From: Aquarana catesbeiana
Lineage: Eukaryota; Chordata; Amphibia; Anura; Ranidae
Assembly (NCBI RefSeq): GCF_042186555.1
Contig: NC_133325.1
Coordinates: 757,003,128-757,067,127, forward strand
Direction: 5' to 3'
DNA length: 64,000 bases
The translations under genes and the position numbers were made by a program. Shown in pieces: positions 45,888 to 57,594 of the stretch; the stretch's first letter is position 1; each line of letters starts with the position of its first letter. The notes under the pieces were generated by a model, which was given only the letters and a program-made list of their open reading frames with translations, was not told the DNA's origin and made no database searches.

Positions 45888-46040
45888 GGAGGCACAGTGG
45901 TATAGTGGTTAGCACTCTCGCCTAGCAGTAAAAAGGGTCGCTGGTTCAAATCCCAACCACGACACTACCTGCATGGAGTTTGCATGTTCTCCCTGTGCCT
46001 GTGTGGGTTTCCTCCCACATTCCAAAGACATGCTGGTAGG
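45888..46040 (+). repeat. tRNA-like SINE
   Basis: Contains an A-box-like tagtggttagcac, a B-box-like ggttcaaatccc and the tail gcatggagtttgcatgttct, gggtttcctccc, aaagacatgctgg. It is cut off at 46041 by the start of a hAT element. The same family lies at 25095-25256. Confidence 0.75.
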
Positions 46041-47638
46041 CAGAGGCGTTGCTAGGGGGTGGCTATTGAGGCTATAGCCCCGAATCTGGGGCCCATAGCC
46101 CCAAGTCTCTAGGGCAGGGGTTGGCACCGCTGAATGCGGGCACCTGGCCCGTGGAAATTTTCGCTGCTGTCCCCTTCATTGGACAGTGGCGAGCGCCCAG
46201 TATCAGAGGGCTGGATGGGGGCAGGAACCGCAGGAGTTGACTTTTTCATTAAACAGCAGGTGATTGGTTGCTGGACAATCCTAGCAACCAATCACCAGCC
46301 TGTTAATGTGAAAAGTTAAAGTGGTGTTCCGGCCGAAATTATACTTTTTAAATAAAAATACCCCTATAAAACACAAGCTGAATGTATTCTAGTAAAGTTA
46401 GTCTGTAAACTAAGGTCTGTTTAGTTAGTTTATAGCAGTAGTTTGTTATTTTATAAACTTACAGCAGGCCGTGGCCATCTTAAGTGTGGGCATCTGAGGA
46501 CAGACTGTATTTCTTCCTGGATCTCATCCTTGCAGATCTCGCACATGCTCAGTGCAGCACAAGTAGTGTAATAGGTTTCAGGTCAGGTTTCCATACCAAC
46601 GGCAGTGTCAGAGGAAGTTGCCGCCCCTTCCCAGAAGGCATTGCAAACAGGAAATGATGCGATGGGCCGCGGGCAGGGAGGAGGAAGTGAACAATGAATA
46701 CAGCAGATATACAGTAAGTGCTGAGAAAAAAAATTGAAAAATATCCAATTCGTTTACAGTGCACAGTTTAGTGAGGGATGCTGAAGAGTTGTAAAAGTGG
46801 GTGGAACTCCACTTTAACTTCTGTAGTTCCCGCCCCCATCCAGCTCTGTGGTGCCGATCTCAGATGCTCTGCTTGCTGTACACTTGTGTAAGGTAAGAGT
46901 TCTACTTACACAGTGTGTGTGGTGGGGTGCAGGGGACAGAGGGCACTGCAGTGGGGGGGGATGCACTGCTCGAGACTGGTGAGGCTGCATTGCTGGGCAC
47001 TGGAGGCTGCATGGATGGGCACAGCTGAGCCCTGCATTGTTTATGTAGCCAACTCCTGAGCCCTGGGGCTCTCTGGGGACCCTGATGTAAGGGGGGCTCT
47101 GGTTACCCTGATGTAAGGGGAGTGGGATCTCTGGGGACCCTAATGTAAGTAGGAAGGCTCTCTAGGGACCCTGATGTAAGGGGGGTGGGCTCTCTGAGGA
47201 CCCCGATGTAAGGGGGTGGGATCTCTGGGGACCCTGATGTAATGAGGGGGGCTCTGGGGACCCTGATGTAATGAGGAGGGCTCTGGAGGCCCTGATGTAA
47301 GTAGGGAAGCTCTCTAGGGACCCTGATGTAAAGGGGGTTCTGGGGACCCCGATGTAAGAGGGGGTGGGCTCTCTGGGGACCCTGATGCAATGAGGGGGGC
47401 TCTGGGGACCCTCATGTAAGTAGGGAGGCTCTCTAGAGACCCTGATGTAAGGGGAGCTCTGGGGACACTGATGTAAGGGGGGTGGGCTCTCTGGGGACCC
47501 TGATGTAAGTGGGAATCCACACTCAGAGATATATATACTGTACACCCACACGTATATTATATACATGTGTATGACTTTCTTTACTTCACTACTATGTGCT
47601 CTAGCCCCAGATCTTTTGTAGACCTAGCAACGCCCCTG
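46041..47638. mobile_element. hAT element with nested MITE and minisatellite
   Basis: Ends cagaggcgttgctaggg and cctagcaacgcccctg are inverted. An 8-bp duplication is not convincing. Inside are a possible nested hAT-like piece starting caggggttggcaccgc (46115) and a minisatellite at about 47060-47510. The left end matches 20769 almost exactly. Confidence 0.75.
47060..47510. repeat. Minisatellite around ctctggggaccctgatgtaa
   Basis: About 13 units of 26-39 bp inside the hAT element, differing in spacer length (gggg, ggggggt, gtaggga). Confidence 0.9.
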
Positions 47639-48120
47639 ATTATGGGTATTCATGGGATAGAAAACTCCAATTTTAGATTTCTTCCAGCATCACTTGCACA
47701 TGGTTGCCAGGGTGGGTTTAATGGTTTGTTTGTATTTTTTGTTTTTTTACTGCAACTTGCAGTGAGTAAAATGTTGAGACATATAAGTAGAAAGGATAAG
47801 ACCCGGAGCCAGCAGAGCAAAGCAAGTTTCAACTTTCAAAGCAAGTTTCTACCTTATCTGAAAATGAAAATTATAAGGTTGATTCTGATTGGTTGCAATT
47901 GGCAGCAACTCAGTTCTGTTCTCATTTTCTCTCTATTCTCCAGTTTTGATGAATCAACTCTATTGTATTTTGCATAAACAGGGTTCAGTGTGATAATGGC
48001 ACTTGTATCAGCATGATAGATCGATGGTTAGATTGAGGTTGAAGGGTCTATGCATGGATTCAAGTTTTGAACCAAGGTTCAGGGTCATGCTTAGGGGTTC
48101 AAGATTAAGGTCAGAGGTTA
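47639..48120. other. No gene recognised
   Basis: AT-rich sequence; a degenerate ggttaaggg-like patch near 48060-48140 is too short and irregular to be telomeric. Confidence 0.4.
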
Positions 48121-48124
48121 GGTA

Positions 48125-48757
48125 GGTTAAGGGTAAGGGTAATTTTTTCTGTCGGGTTGAGGTGCAGGCCAGTCAAGTTCCTCCATCCCAAACTCGCTCA
48201 TCCATGTCTTTATGGACCTTGCTTTGTGCACTGGTCCAAATCATTTGGTGGAGGGGGGATTATGATGTGAGGCTGTCTTTCAGGGGTTGGGCTTGGCCCC
48301 TTAGTTCCAATGACGTGAACTCTTAAGGCGTCAGCATTCAAAGACATTTTGGACAATTTCATGCTCCCATCTTTGTGGGAACAGTTTGGGGATGGCCCCT
48401 TCCTGTTCAAAAATGACTGCACAGGTCATAAAGACATTGATAAGCGAGTTTTGGGTGGGGGACAGGCCTGCACAGATTCCTGACCTCAACCCGATAGAAC
48501 ACCTTTGGAGACTGCGAGCCAGGCCTTCTTGTCCAACATCAGTGCCTGACTTCACAAATGCGCTTCTGGAAGAATGGTCAAACATTCCCATAGACACACT
48601 CCTAAACCTTGAGGACAGCCTTCCCAGAAGAGTTGAAGCTGTTATAGCTGCAAAGGGTGGACCAACTCAATATTGAACCCTACAGACTAAGACTGGGATG
48701 TCATTAAAGTTTATGTGCGTGCAAAGACAGGCGTTCCAATACTTTTGATAATATAGT
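48125..48757 (+). pseudogene. Tc1-like transposon remnant with C-terminal transposase
   Basis: The frame 48386-48676 gives QIPDLNPIEHLW, followed by DSLPRRVEAVIAAKGGPTQY and a stop: the catalytic Glu region and C-terminus of a Tc1-like transposase. The right end ggcgttccaatacttttg resembles a Tc1 terminus. The 5-prime half is deleted and rearranged. It differs from both other Tc1 families in the window. Confidence 0.75.
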
Positions 48758-48774
48758 GTGTTGTGTGTATATGT

Positions 48775-48849
<75 letters not shown>

Positions 48850-48850
48850 T
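48775..48850. repeat. (GATA)n microsatellite
   Basis: About 18 tandem gata units followed by irregular GATA/TATC sequence to 48900. Confidence 0.95.
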
Positions 48851-49149
48851 GTCTATCTATATGTATACATAGATAGATCTATATAGATATACATATATAT
48901 CTATATATACAGTATATACACACAGTATCTTACAAAAGTGAGCACACCCCTCACATTCTTATAAATATTTTATTATATCTTTTCATGTGACAACACTGAA
49001 GAAATGACACTTTGCTACAATGTAAAGTAGTGAGTGTACAGCTTGTATAACAGTGTAAATTTGTTGTCCCCTCAAAATAACTCAACACACAGCCATTATT
49101 ACTAAACCACTGGCAAAAAAAGTGAGTACACCCCTAAGTGAAAATGTTC

Positions 49150-50230
49150 AAATTGGGCCCAAAGTGACAATATTTTGTGTGGCCACCATTATTTTCCAGC
49201 ATTGCCTTAATCCTCTTGGGCATGGAGTTCACCAGAGCTTCACAGGTTACCTCTTCCACTCCTCCATGGCGACATCATGGAGCTGGTGGATGTTAAAGAC
49301 CTTGTGCTCCTCCACCTCCTGTTTGAGGATGCCCCACAGATGCTCAATGGGGTTTAGGTCTGGAGACATGCTTGGCCAGTTTATCACCTTTACCCTCAGC
49401 TTCTTTAACAAGGCAGTGGTTGTCGTTGAGGTGTGTTTGGGGTAGTTTTTATGTTGGAATACTGCCCTGTGCCCAAAGGGAGGGGATCATGCTCTGCTTC
49501 AGTATGTCACAGTACATGTTGGCATTCATGGTTCCCTCAATGAACTGTAGCTCCCCAGTGCCGGAAGCACTCATGCAGCCCCAGACCATGACTCTCCCAC
49601 CACCATGCTTGACTGTAGGCAAGACACACTTGTCTTTGTAATCCTAACCTGGTTGCCACCACACACGCTTGACACCATCTGAACCAAATAAGTTTATCTT
49701 GGTCTCATCAGACCACAGGACATGGTTCCAGTAATCCATGTCCTTAGTCTGCTTGTCTTCAGCAAACTGTTTGCTGGCTTCTTGTGCATCATCTTTAGAA
49801 GAGGCTTCCTTCTGGAACGACAGCCATGCAGACCAATTTGATGCAGTGTGCGGCGTATGGTCTGTGCAATGACAGGCTGACCCCCCACCCCTTCAACCTC
49901 TGCAGCAATGCTGGCAGCACTCATATGTCTATTTCCCAAAGACAACCTCTGGATATGACGCTGAGCACGTGCACTCAACTTCTTTGGTCAACCATGGCGA
50001 GGCCTGTTCTGAATGGAACCTGTCCGGTTAAACGGCTGTATGGTCTTGGCCACCGTGCTGCAGCTCAGTTTCAGGGTCCTGACAATTTTCTTATAGCCTA
50101 GGCCATCTTTATGTAGAGCAACAATTCTTTTTTTCAGATTCTCAGAGAGTTCTTTGCCATGTTGAACTTCCAGTGACCAGTATGAGAGAGTGAGAGCGAT
50201 GAAACCAAATTTAACACACCTGCTTCCCAT
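49150..50230 (-). pseudogene. Tc1-like transposase, minus strand, broken
   Basis: The N-terminal part (49988-50230) has the helix-turn-helix region KELSENLKKRIVALHKDGLG and SCSTVAKTIQPFNRTGSI. The next frame (49694-49978) has SARAQRHIQRLSLGN and RTLHQIGLHGCRSRRKPLL. Further down, in degraded form, lie traces of the catalytic region and the C-terminal NNGGHTKY. Frame changes near 49980 and 49690 and several later stops make it nonfunctional. Confidence 0.85.
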
Positions 50231-50589
50231 TCACACCTGAGACCTTGTAACACTAACGAGTCACATGACACCGGGGAGGGAAAATGGCTAATTCGGTCCA
50301 ATTTGGACGTTTTCACTTAGGGGTGTACTCACTTTTGTTGCCAGCGCTTTAGACATTAATGGCTGTGTGTTGAGTTATTTTGAGGGGACAGCAAATTTAC
50401 ACTGTTATACAAGCTGTACACTCACTACTTTACATTGTACCAAAAAGTCATTTCTTCAGTGTTAAGTGATAAAATACTGAAGCGCTGCTATGTGTGAAGG
50501 TGAATACTAATGAGAACATGATCTAAAGCATTAAAGGATATGTGTACTTGGAATAATGGTGCGCTTATTCCTCATGAATATAACACAAT

Positions 50590-50879
50590 GGGGTTGATTT
50601 ACTAAAGGCAAAAAGACTGTGCACTTTGCAAAGTGCAGTTGCATTCTGCAAGTGCACTTGCTCCAAAGCTTAGTAAATGAGCAGAAGCTCTGCTGACGTC
50701 CATTATCCAATCATGTGCAAGCAAAAATGCAGTTTTTTAAATTTTCCTTGCACAGGATTGGGTACTCTTTGTAAAGTGAAGCCTTACCTCATTTACTAAG
50801 CTCTGGAGCAACTGCACTTGCAGAGGGCAACTGCACTTTGCAAAGTGCACAGTCTATTTGCCTTTAGTAAATCAACCCC
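50590..50879. mobile_element. Palindromic MITE (ggggttgatttactaaagg family), copy 3
   Basis: Ends ggggttgatttactaaagg and its perfect inverse. The 3-bp duplication AAT is proven by the other arm of the host element, which has the empty site (ataacacaataggtg, inverse at about 52970-52984). Confidence 0.9.
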
Positions 50880-51423
50880 AATAGGTGATACATAAACAAG
50901 TAAATAATTTAATGTGCAGAGTCCCACAGTTATAATGATGATAATAAAATATTAAAAATGATTTTCACTAATAAAATTGGATAATAAAAAATGTGTCTTC
51001 TTAGCGTGTAGATAAAGTGCTCCTCTAACAATTATTATTGTGTATTTCGTGCCACCTCTTCGATCACCGGGTGTAATGCCTGCTCACCTCAGAAAGCGAC
51101 CCCCTTTGGGTCTAGTGGAGATTACAAACATAAAGTTTAAAGACGGTCCAATTTTTGGAGTGTGCCGCTATTAGCATATAGCAGGGACATGCAGTCAGGG
51201 GAGGCAGGTAAGGCAGGGCCTCACCTGCCATGAACACTTAAAAACAAAAAATCGAGCTTCGAGGGTCGTAGCTCGGCCACCTGGGGTCAGAGAGACCCCA
51301 AATTTGGGGGCTATGTAGCCTAAGTGCTACCCCACCACCAAATTTGTGGCTCCTACAACCTATGGTTCCGGAGATATGGGGCTCTTGCGCAGCCTGTCAG
51401 AAACTAAATACAGAGCGGCCACT

Positions 51424-51995
51424 TTAACCACTTCAGCCCCGGAAGATTTGGCTGCTGAATGACCGGGCCACTTTTTGCGTTTCAGCACTGCGTCGCTTTA
51501 ACTGACAATTGCGCAGTCATGCGATGCTGCACCCAAACAAAATTGACATCCTTTTTTAGGAAGTACCATTGGTCCCAGCTGTCCAATAAAAATGCTGCAG
51601 TGGAGGCACGCCTCTCACTGCAGTGTCATAGAAGGGGGTGTGTCTAAAAGACAAATACTCCCTTCCAGCCCAACCCTCTTAACTACATAGAAATAACATG
51701 TGTTTATGTGTATAAGATTTACCCACAATACTATGTAGTTCTCACACAGTTAAGAGGGAGAATGAGAATCTGCTGCTGCTGAAAAGTTACAAGCTAAATC
51801 CTATATTATTATGCTATATAATATAACATAATAATTTATTATTTATCTATTTACTGTGAAATTACTGGTTGGAAGTTATCATTTCAAACTTCAGTAATTT
51901 GTCCATTAAGCCACCTGCTTGAGTACAGATTTTGAAAATATAGTAAATTACCTTAAAAACAATATATAATAATTATTTGTATATTACTTATGGTA
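51424..51995. mobile_element. piggyBac-like MITE fragment
   Basis: Starts TTAACCACTTCAGCCCCGG, a TTAA-class terminus, and continues with ctttttgcgtttcagcactg. It shares this layout with 32350-32530. The right end is not identifiable. Confidence 0.5.
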
Positions 51996-51996
51996 A

Positions 51997-52475
51997 TTAA
52001 CCCCTTGCCACCCAGGCCAATTCTGACACTTCTCTCCCACATGTAAAAATCATCATTTTTTTGCTAGAAAATTACTCAGAAACCCCAAACATATATATAT
52101 TGTTTTAGCAGACACCCTATGGAATAAAATTGACTTTTTATGTCACACGGTATTTGCACAGCAATTTTTTTAAACGTGTTTTTTTTTTTTTGGGGGGGGG
52201 GGGATGTTTCATGAATAAAAAAAAAACAACACTAACATTAGCCCGATTCTTTTGTATAATGTGAAAGATGATGTTCAGAGTAAAAAGATACCTAACATGT
52301 CACATTTTAAAATTGCGCACACATGTGGAATTGGTTCAGTACTTATAAATCTCCCTAGGAGACGCTTTAACATTTTTTACAGGTTACATGTTTAGAGTTA
52401 CAGAGGAGGTCTGGTGCTAGAATTATTGCTCTCACTCGAACGTTCGTGGTGTATGTAACCTGTGTGTATCTGGCT
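51997..52475. mobile_element. piggyBac-like MITE fragment, related to 59086-60936
   Basis: Starts TTAACCCCTTGCCACC and shares ctcccacatgtaaaaatcat, ttttgctagaaaattac and gagttacagaggaggtctgg in order with the element at 59086. It is truncated on the right. Confidence 0.65.
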
Positions 52476-52772
52476 CTGATACCAACCAGTGCCTCACCAG
52501 CCACTGACCTCACCACACGTCCCTGGCATATAGGCATTCACAATGTCCTTCAATGTATACCCTTCTGTTCTCCGAAGTGACTCAGGAAAAAACTTTCATT
52601 GTGCAACAATGTATATAAATCGTGGGTTAAAAGCATGAACCAACTTCCCACTCACATGGTAAACATCTTGTATATTGCATGGAATATTGTAAGGCAAATC
52701 AGAGATAGACACAGCTCTCCTCCTCACCGCTACAACAGGCTGGTTAAGACAAAGAAAGTGACGTCTGTTTTG

Positions 52773-52855
52773 GTCGACTCTGTGTTGTTGCAGTGAGCCC
52801 TGGGACAACACAGAGTCGACTGATAAAGTGCTCCTTGTTGGAGGAGCACTTTATC
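52773..52855. repeat. Two adjacent perfect hairpins
   Basis: Stem 1: gtcgactctgtgttgt (52773-52788) with acaacacagagtcgac (52805-52820), 16 bp. Stem 2: gataaagtgctcc (52822-52834) with ggagcactttatc (52843-52855), 13 bp. Only one base separates the two. They lie at the inner end of the right arm of the retroelement. Confidence 0.9.
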
Positions 52856-53106
52856 TACACGCTAAGAAGTCACGTTTTTTACTATCTAATTTTATTAGTG
52901 AAAATCATTTTTATTATTTTATTATCATCATTATAACTGTGGGACTTATTTATTTACTTGTTTATGTATCACCTATTGTGTTATATTCATGAGGAATAAG
53001 CGCACCATTATTCCAAGTACACATTTCTTCAGTGTTGTGACATGAAAAGATATAATAAAATATTTAGAAAAATGTGAGGGGTGTACCCACTTTTGTGAGA
53101 TACTGT

Positions 53107-53955
53107 AAATATATATATTACCAGACTTCTTTGCTGCTCCAGGAATTAAATTCAGAGGAATGCTAATCAATACGGTGAAACCGCAACTGGCGTAAATAAC
53201 TTTGTCTGACTAGACGACTCATGAATCTAACCAAGCAGAAAACTTGTCCGGTCACCATACCCCCCTGGCACATATACAGCATCTGAAGACATGAGAAAAC
53301 TACAATCATGTGCCATAAAACTCAGACAGAGTTCATCCATCACAGGTAACAATGAGTCCTCTCATTTCATCCACAGACTCAGGTAGAAAACACATTGTTG
53401 ATGAAAAGAAAGCTATGGTGCAATTTCCCTTCACCTTCCATCTTCAAAAGCTTTGAATGCTATATATTATTCTGGAAACCTAGGCCATTAAAACTAATCA
53501 GATGATGAAAACATGAATAAGCAGAGGTTACCTTCAATGAAAACCACATGACAAAATTATTAGTGTATCCAGAAACATTGTCAGGTCAATTCATATGCAA
53601 ATCTGAGCGATTCTTTCATTGAGCTTAGCTTCCTGTGCCCCAACTGAGGAAATTTCCCCTCATTTCCTATACACTGACTTATTTCTATGCCCAGAGCCGC
53701 TGATAAGGGGGGGCCACCAGTCCTCTTGTAGGGGGCCCGGGCACACAGGGGGGCCAAAACTGCAGGAGGAATCGGTGTGGTCGGGAGGAGGGGCAATTAC
53801 AGAAAGAAGCCCTGTGTGGCTCTCTGCAGCAGTTGAAAGATGGTTTCTCTCCCTCCCACCAGCTTTCAGCTGCTGCAGGGAGAGACACAGACACGCGGCA
53901 TTGTTCCTGTAATTACTTCCCCTGCACTGATTCCTGTTCCTGTTCTGTCTACTTC
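53107..53955. other. Mostly unassigned; small repeat near 53690-53920
   Basis: The block cagagccgctgataaggggg starts a GC-rich patch resembling a hAT-type end, but no partner end was found. The rest is AT-rich with no gene seen. Confidence 0.3.
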
Positions 53956-53957
53956 TG

Positions 53958-55165
53958 ATCCCCCTGTAGCAAGGTCCTAGGCCTCCTTCTGTCTAATGAG
54001 AACCTCCAGGGCCAGAGATAGCGGACATCCTTCTGTATGTAGTGGGTTGTGAAGCATGTTGGGTGCAGAGTTGTTGGAGTTATTGGGCGCCAGACATTTC
54101 TGGAATGCAAAAGAAAGTTTTATTTCTCGTAAGAATTTTTTTTTTTGGGGGGAGAGAGGGTTAGGACCAGGGCACCCTTAGGTAGTTACAAGATTAATTG
54201 GTAGACTCTGAGACTTCAATAGGAGGACAGCCATATAGGGAAAGGCATCCAGCAAGATGCCACATCTGCATGTGCAGGAATGCTGTCTCCTATGGCAACA
54301 GTCTTTAACAGTTCCTAACATAAATGTAACAGTTACTTTCTCTTTCACTACAATCACTTCTTGTAGTTCTTCAGCCCACTGAGCTCCCGGTCTCTCACTA
54401 GACCCAATGATTCACTGCCACCGAATCTCTTGAGCTCCTCCAATCTTCACGGTGGTATCTTTCTCAATCATCACCCCCACCTCTCTGCTGGGTCCCTAGC
54501 TTGGCACTCAAGAAACCTCTCAAGCTTCACCCACGCTGACCTGCTCAGTCCCTGGCTTGACACACAAGGCTGCTCTTCAAGGGTCACCTCCACTGGCTGG
54601 GTCGCTGGCTTTTGATTCCCACTGAAGTTTCCAGATTCTTCATTGTCCCTGTTTGGTGAGAATGCTGCTCCGGTACTTGCTTCAATTACTCACTATGGTT
54701 TCTGGTAATATGGCGGATAGTCCCTTACTGGGGACAGCTTCCCCTCTACCTCTGACCACGACAGGTTCTCTGACCGATAGAACCGTCACTTCTGGTTGGA
54801 CTGCAAGCCGCAGTCCCAATCCTGCGCTGCTCCCTCTTGCTTCTGGATAGGCCCTCAGACAGCCTAGCAGCCAGATGTGCCCGGAATAGGCCCCATCTCC
54901 GGCCTAGCAGCCTGGGCAATACAACACACGTCCACCCAGACAGCCGTCCAGGTGGCACAGAACACAGATCACCTGACTCCACCCAAATATATAGGCTCTC
55001 CCAGCAGGCCAAGGGATCCAAGAAAACCCCTGCCCATTGGCTGAGACACCCCACATACCCATAACCTGACCTTCAGTTCCCTTCTCATATTTAGGCCACC
55101 TAGTGGTAAAAGAGAAAAGTGCAACAAGGCCAAATTTGGGGAGAAATCAACAGATCCCTAACAAT
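53958..55165. repeat. Long dispersed repeat (LTR-sized), copy 2
   Basis: Same family as 14175-15560; homology runs from tgtagcaaggtc to about 55012. The last 150 bases differ from copy 1. Confidence 0.6.
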
Positions 55166-56073
55166 CCAGGATAATTATTCCTGGCAAGTAAATATGTGAG
55201 GATCAACCCTACTAAAACTCCAGGATGATACACCCCCCAAATGTGCCCCACTGTCACTGCGCCGAGACACCCCCCCCCCCCCTCCTCCCGTGGCACTGCC
55301 AGCATCCCTGTCCTTTAAAAAAAATAATTTAAAAAAATGTAAAATAAAATCATTTTAAAAATGTAAACATTTAAAAAAAAATTATACTCTTTTTTTTAAT
55401 TCTTTTTAAAAAATATGAAAAAAAGGGCTAATTCACACAGGTTCTGTTATGTTTGTGTCTGCTAATAATAATTTTAATGTATTTTTTGTGGAAATATTGT
55501 TTTTATATTTTGGGAGGGGGGAGTCGGAGCTGCCAGGTAGGCTGTACGAGTCCCCTTGATTCCTAACAGCAGCCCTGTCAATGCCCCTCAAGTTCCAGTT
55601 TGGAAGGTTCTCCTCATTTACTGTGCTGTCAACATAGCAAGAACTGAGTTGAAGTCGCTTAACAAAGGACACAAGTAGCAATAAAACTGGACAGAGATTC
55701 TGTCACTTCTGTCTAAATGTAAAAAAAATGGTTTGCCTGATGACTTGACTTTTCTCTGCAGTGGTGAAGCAACACTGCTAGGCCACCTCCATTCCCCCAG
55801 CCTGTGACTAGACAGTAAAGGGGCAGAAAAATACTGATAAGGTTACCCCTCTGCTCTTCTCTTCCATCAGCATGTTCATTGCCAACTTTATTGGTCCCCG
55901 CAGGTACTGCTACTGCTGCGTCTGAATGCTGCTGTACGAGGGATTGCAAAAGTCTGAAATCAAGTCAAAATTTAGGTGATTATATCATTGGCGTTTAAAA
56001 AAAATGTATGATTTTTTTTAAACAAGTACATAACTACATTCACTGATTTATTTTAGCTCCCTGAAGTTCAGCT
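55166..56073. other. No gene recognised
   Basis: Contains a 16-base C-rich run near 55268, an A/T-rich patch at 55315-55430 and otherwise unassigned sequence. Confidence 0.4.
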
Positions 56074-56077
56074 TTAA

Positions 56078-56835
56078 CCTCCCTGACGGTTTTGCCGAGT
56101 GTGGCTCGGGGTTAAATTTCAGCACCATTAGCAGTAACCCCGAGCCACACTCGGGATTACATCTCAGGATCCTGGTGCGCTGTACTTACCTTGTCCCCAG
56201 GATCCTGCGATGTCCCCCCCGCGGTGTCTGCGGGCTCTGTCTCCTCCGAAGGCCCTCTGTGCCAGGCTCCGTTTCCTGCGAGCATCGCGACGCACGGGGG
56301 CGGAGCCTGGCGGCAAATTTAAAAAAAAAGTTAAAATCATAACACAGTACTGTAATCTTACAGATTACAGCACTGTATGAAATTATTTCACATCCCTTTT
56401 GTCCCCAGTGCTTTGTCCAGTGCCCTGCATGCAGTTTTATATTATATATACTGTTCTTTCTGCCTGGAAACTGGAGATTGTCCATAGCAACCAAAAAGTG
56501 TCCTTTAGACCAGCTAGAAAACAGCGATAGTAAATTAGAACACTTGTAGAATTGAGCGATAGTGAATCGTGGGGACATTTATTTTATTATTATTATATTA
56601 TTATTTTTTTTAATTATTTATATTTATTTATTATATTATAATTTATGTTTTTGTGTTTCAAGCTTCATCATACCCGGGATATCTATTAGACTCTTGGTGG
56701 ACAGATATAAGTGTGTTTTTGTTTACAGACCTACATTTGTTTACAGACCTACAATATAAAACGCCAAATTTTCATGCAAAATAATTGTACCGCTTTCAGC
56801 TCCTAAAATCTGAAATAATCATACCGCCAGGGAGG
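56078..56835. mobile_element. piggyBac-type MITE (TTAA duplication)
   Basis: Ends CCTCCCTGACGGTTTTGCC and its diverged inverse ataccgccagggagg are flanked by TTAA at 56074-56077 and 56836-56839. An internal palindrome (gagtgtggctcggggttaaa / ccccgagccacactcggg) follows the left end. Confidence 0.85.
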
Positions 56836-56839
56836 TTAA

Positions 56840-57280
56840 AAGAGAAGTTCAGGATCTTAAAAAAAAAAAAACATTTATACTCACCTAGGTGGCTGCAGCA
56901 TCCATCCAATTCTACATCTGTCCCCCGCTGGCTCTGCAGTGAGAACTGAGCAATCAAACATCGCTGATCACTCACTTCTCCCCCTCCATTCTGAGCAGAG
57001 AGCCGTGACTGTCAGTCAGCAGCTCTCTGCTCTCCCCTCCAGTGATCACTGGAGTGCTGGGCAGGAGAGGGGGTGGGAGAGGCTGGCTCAGGCTGAGCAG
57101 ATACCTGACCATATGGTCGGGATCTTCCTGAGCCTGGACCGGCTGAGTGACTTCAGCCATCAGCGAGCTTTAGCCTGCTGTTGGCTGAAAACGGGTCCCA
57201 GGAGTGCAGAACGAACTGCACTCCTGTGATCCATAGGAGAAGTACAGCCAAAAACTTTTGGCCATACTTCTTCTTTAATA
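56840..57280. mobile_element. TTAA-class MITE
   Basis: The left end aagagaagttcaggat and right end gccatacttcttcttta are imperfect inverted repeats next to TTAA or TTTAA. The interior (tgagcagatacctgaccata) is noncoding. Confidence 0.45.
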
Positions 57281-57439
57281 AAAATAGGGCATATCCCACC
57301 AATGAGGGACATGTGGCAGCACTAGATTACAGCATTGGATCAGGACTGAAAAGAGCTGATCAGTTGGAGATCTGAAAGGAGCCAAACATCATTTCCCAGG
57401 AGTCTGTGGGTAGTACTGTGTACCGACAACAAGGTCCTA

Positions 57440-57486
57440 TCACACATTTTCCGTCGGAAAATCCGACCGTGTGTACGGGGCATAAG
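57440..57486. mobile_element. Solo end of the PIF/Harbinger-like MITE
   Basis: aaaatccgaccgtgtgtacggggcataag matches the right terminus of copies 1-3 with one or two changes; the rest of the element is absent. Confidence 0.6.
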
Positions 57487-57594
57487 AAATGTATATTTTT
57501 TAACAATAAATCAAGATCAATGTATACTCTTTTTGAAATTTCATTAGCAATAATGCTAGGATACAAAAAAAAATTATTTCGCCGGAACTCCGCT

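Larger units (their letters stand above)
51182..52525. mobile_element. hAT element (8-bp duplication) nested in the retroelement
   Basis: Ends cagggacatgcagtcagggg and the inverse of cagggacgtgtggtgaggtc are flanked by gcatatag at 51174-51181 and 52526-52533. The interior is mostly later piggyBac-like sequence. Confidence 0.85.
50464..53021. mobile_element. Inverted-repeat retroelement inserted in the Tc1 element (15-bp target duplication)
   Basis: The 2,558-bp insert is flanked by catttcttcagtgtt at 50449-50463 and 53022-53036. The arms are 50542-51020 (containing a MITE) and 52841-53021, inverse to each other, with a 78-bp unpaired tail on the left. This is the same plan as 11385-13916 (inverted arms, one unpaired tail, 13-15 bp duplication, no own enzyme), though the sequences are unrelated. 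Most of the interior is a hAT element. Confidence 0.8.
48923..53105. mobile_element. Full-length Tc1-type element split by a retroelement
   Basis: Ends cagtatcttacaaaagtgag and the inverse of cagtatctcacaaaagtggg are long inverted repeats, homologous to the ends of 38112-38930. Removing the insert at 50464-53021 with one 15-bp duplication leaves about 1.6 kb, the normal length for a Tc1 element with its gene. Confidence 0.85.

Noticed and set aside
44523..45949. Open frames of 436-469 residues on the minus strand
   Set aside because: They lie wholly in the SINE-head array; several frames are open at once because the unit lacks stops. No start context, splice site or protein-like composition.
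46041..47638. 8-bp target duplication for this hAT element
   Set aside because: Flanks ctggtagg and attatggg agree at only four of eight positions.
48040..48150. Interstitial telomere repeat
   Set aside because: ggttaaggg-like words are irregular and too few; no TTAGGG array.
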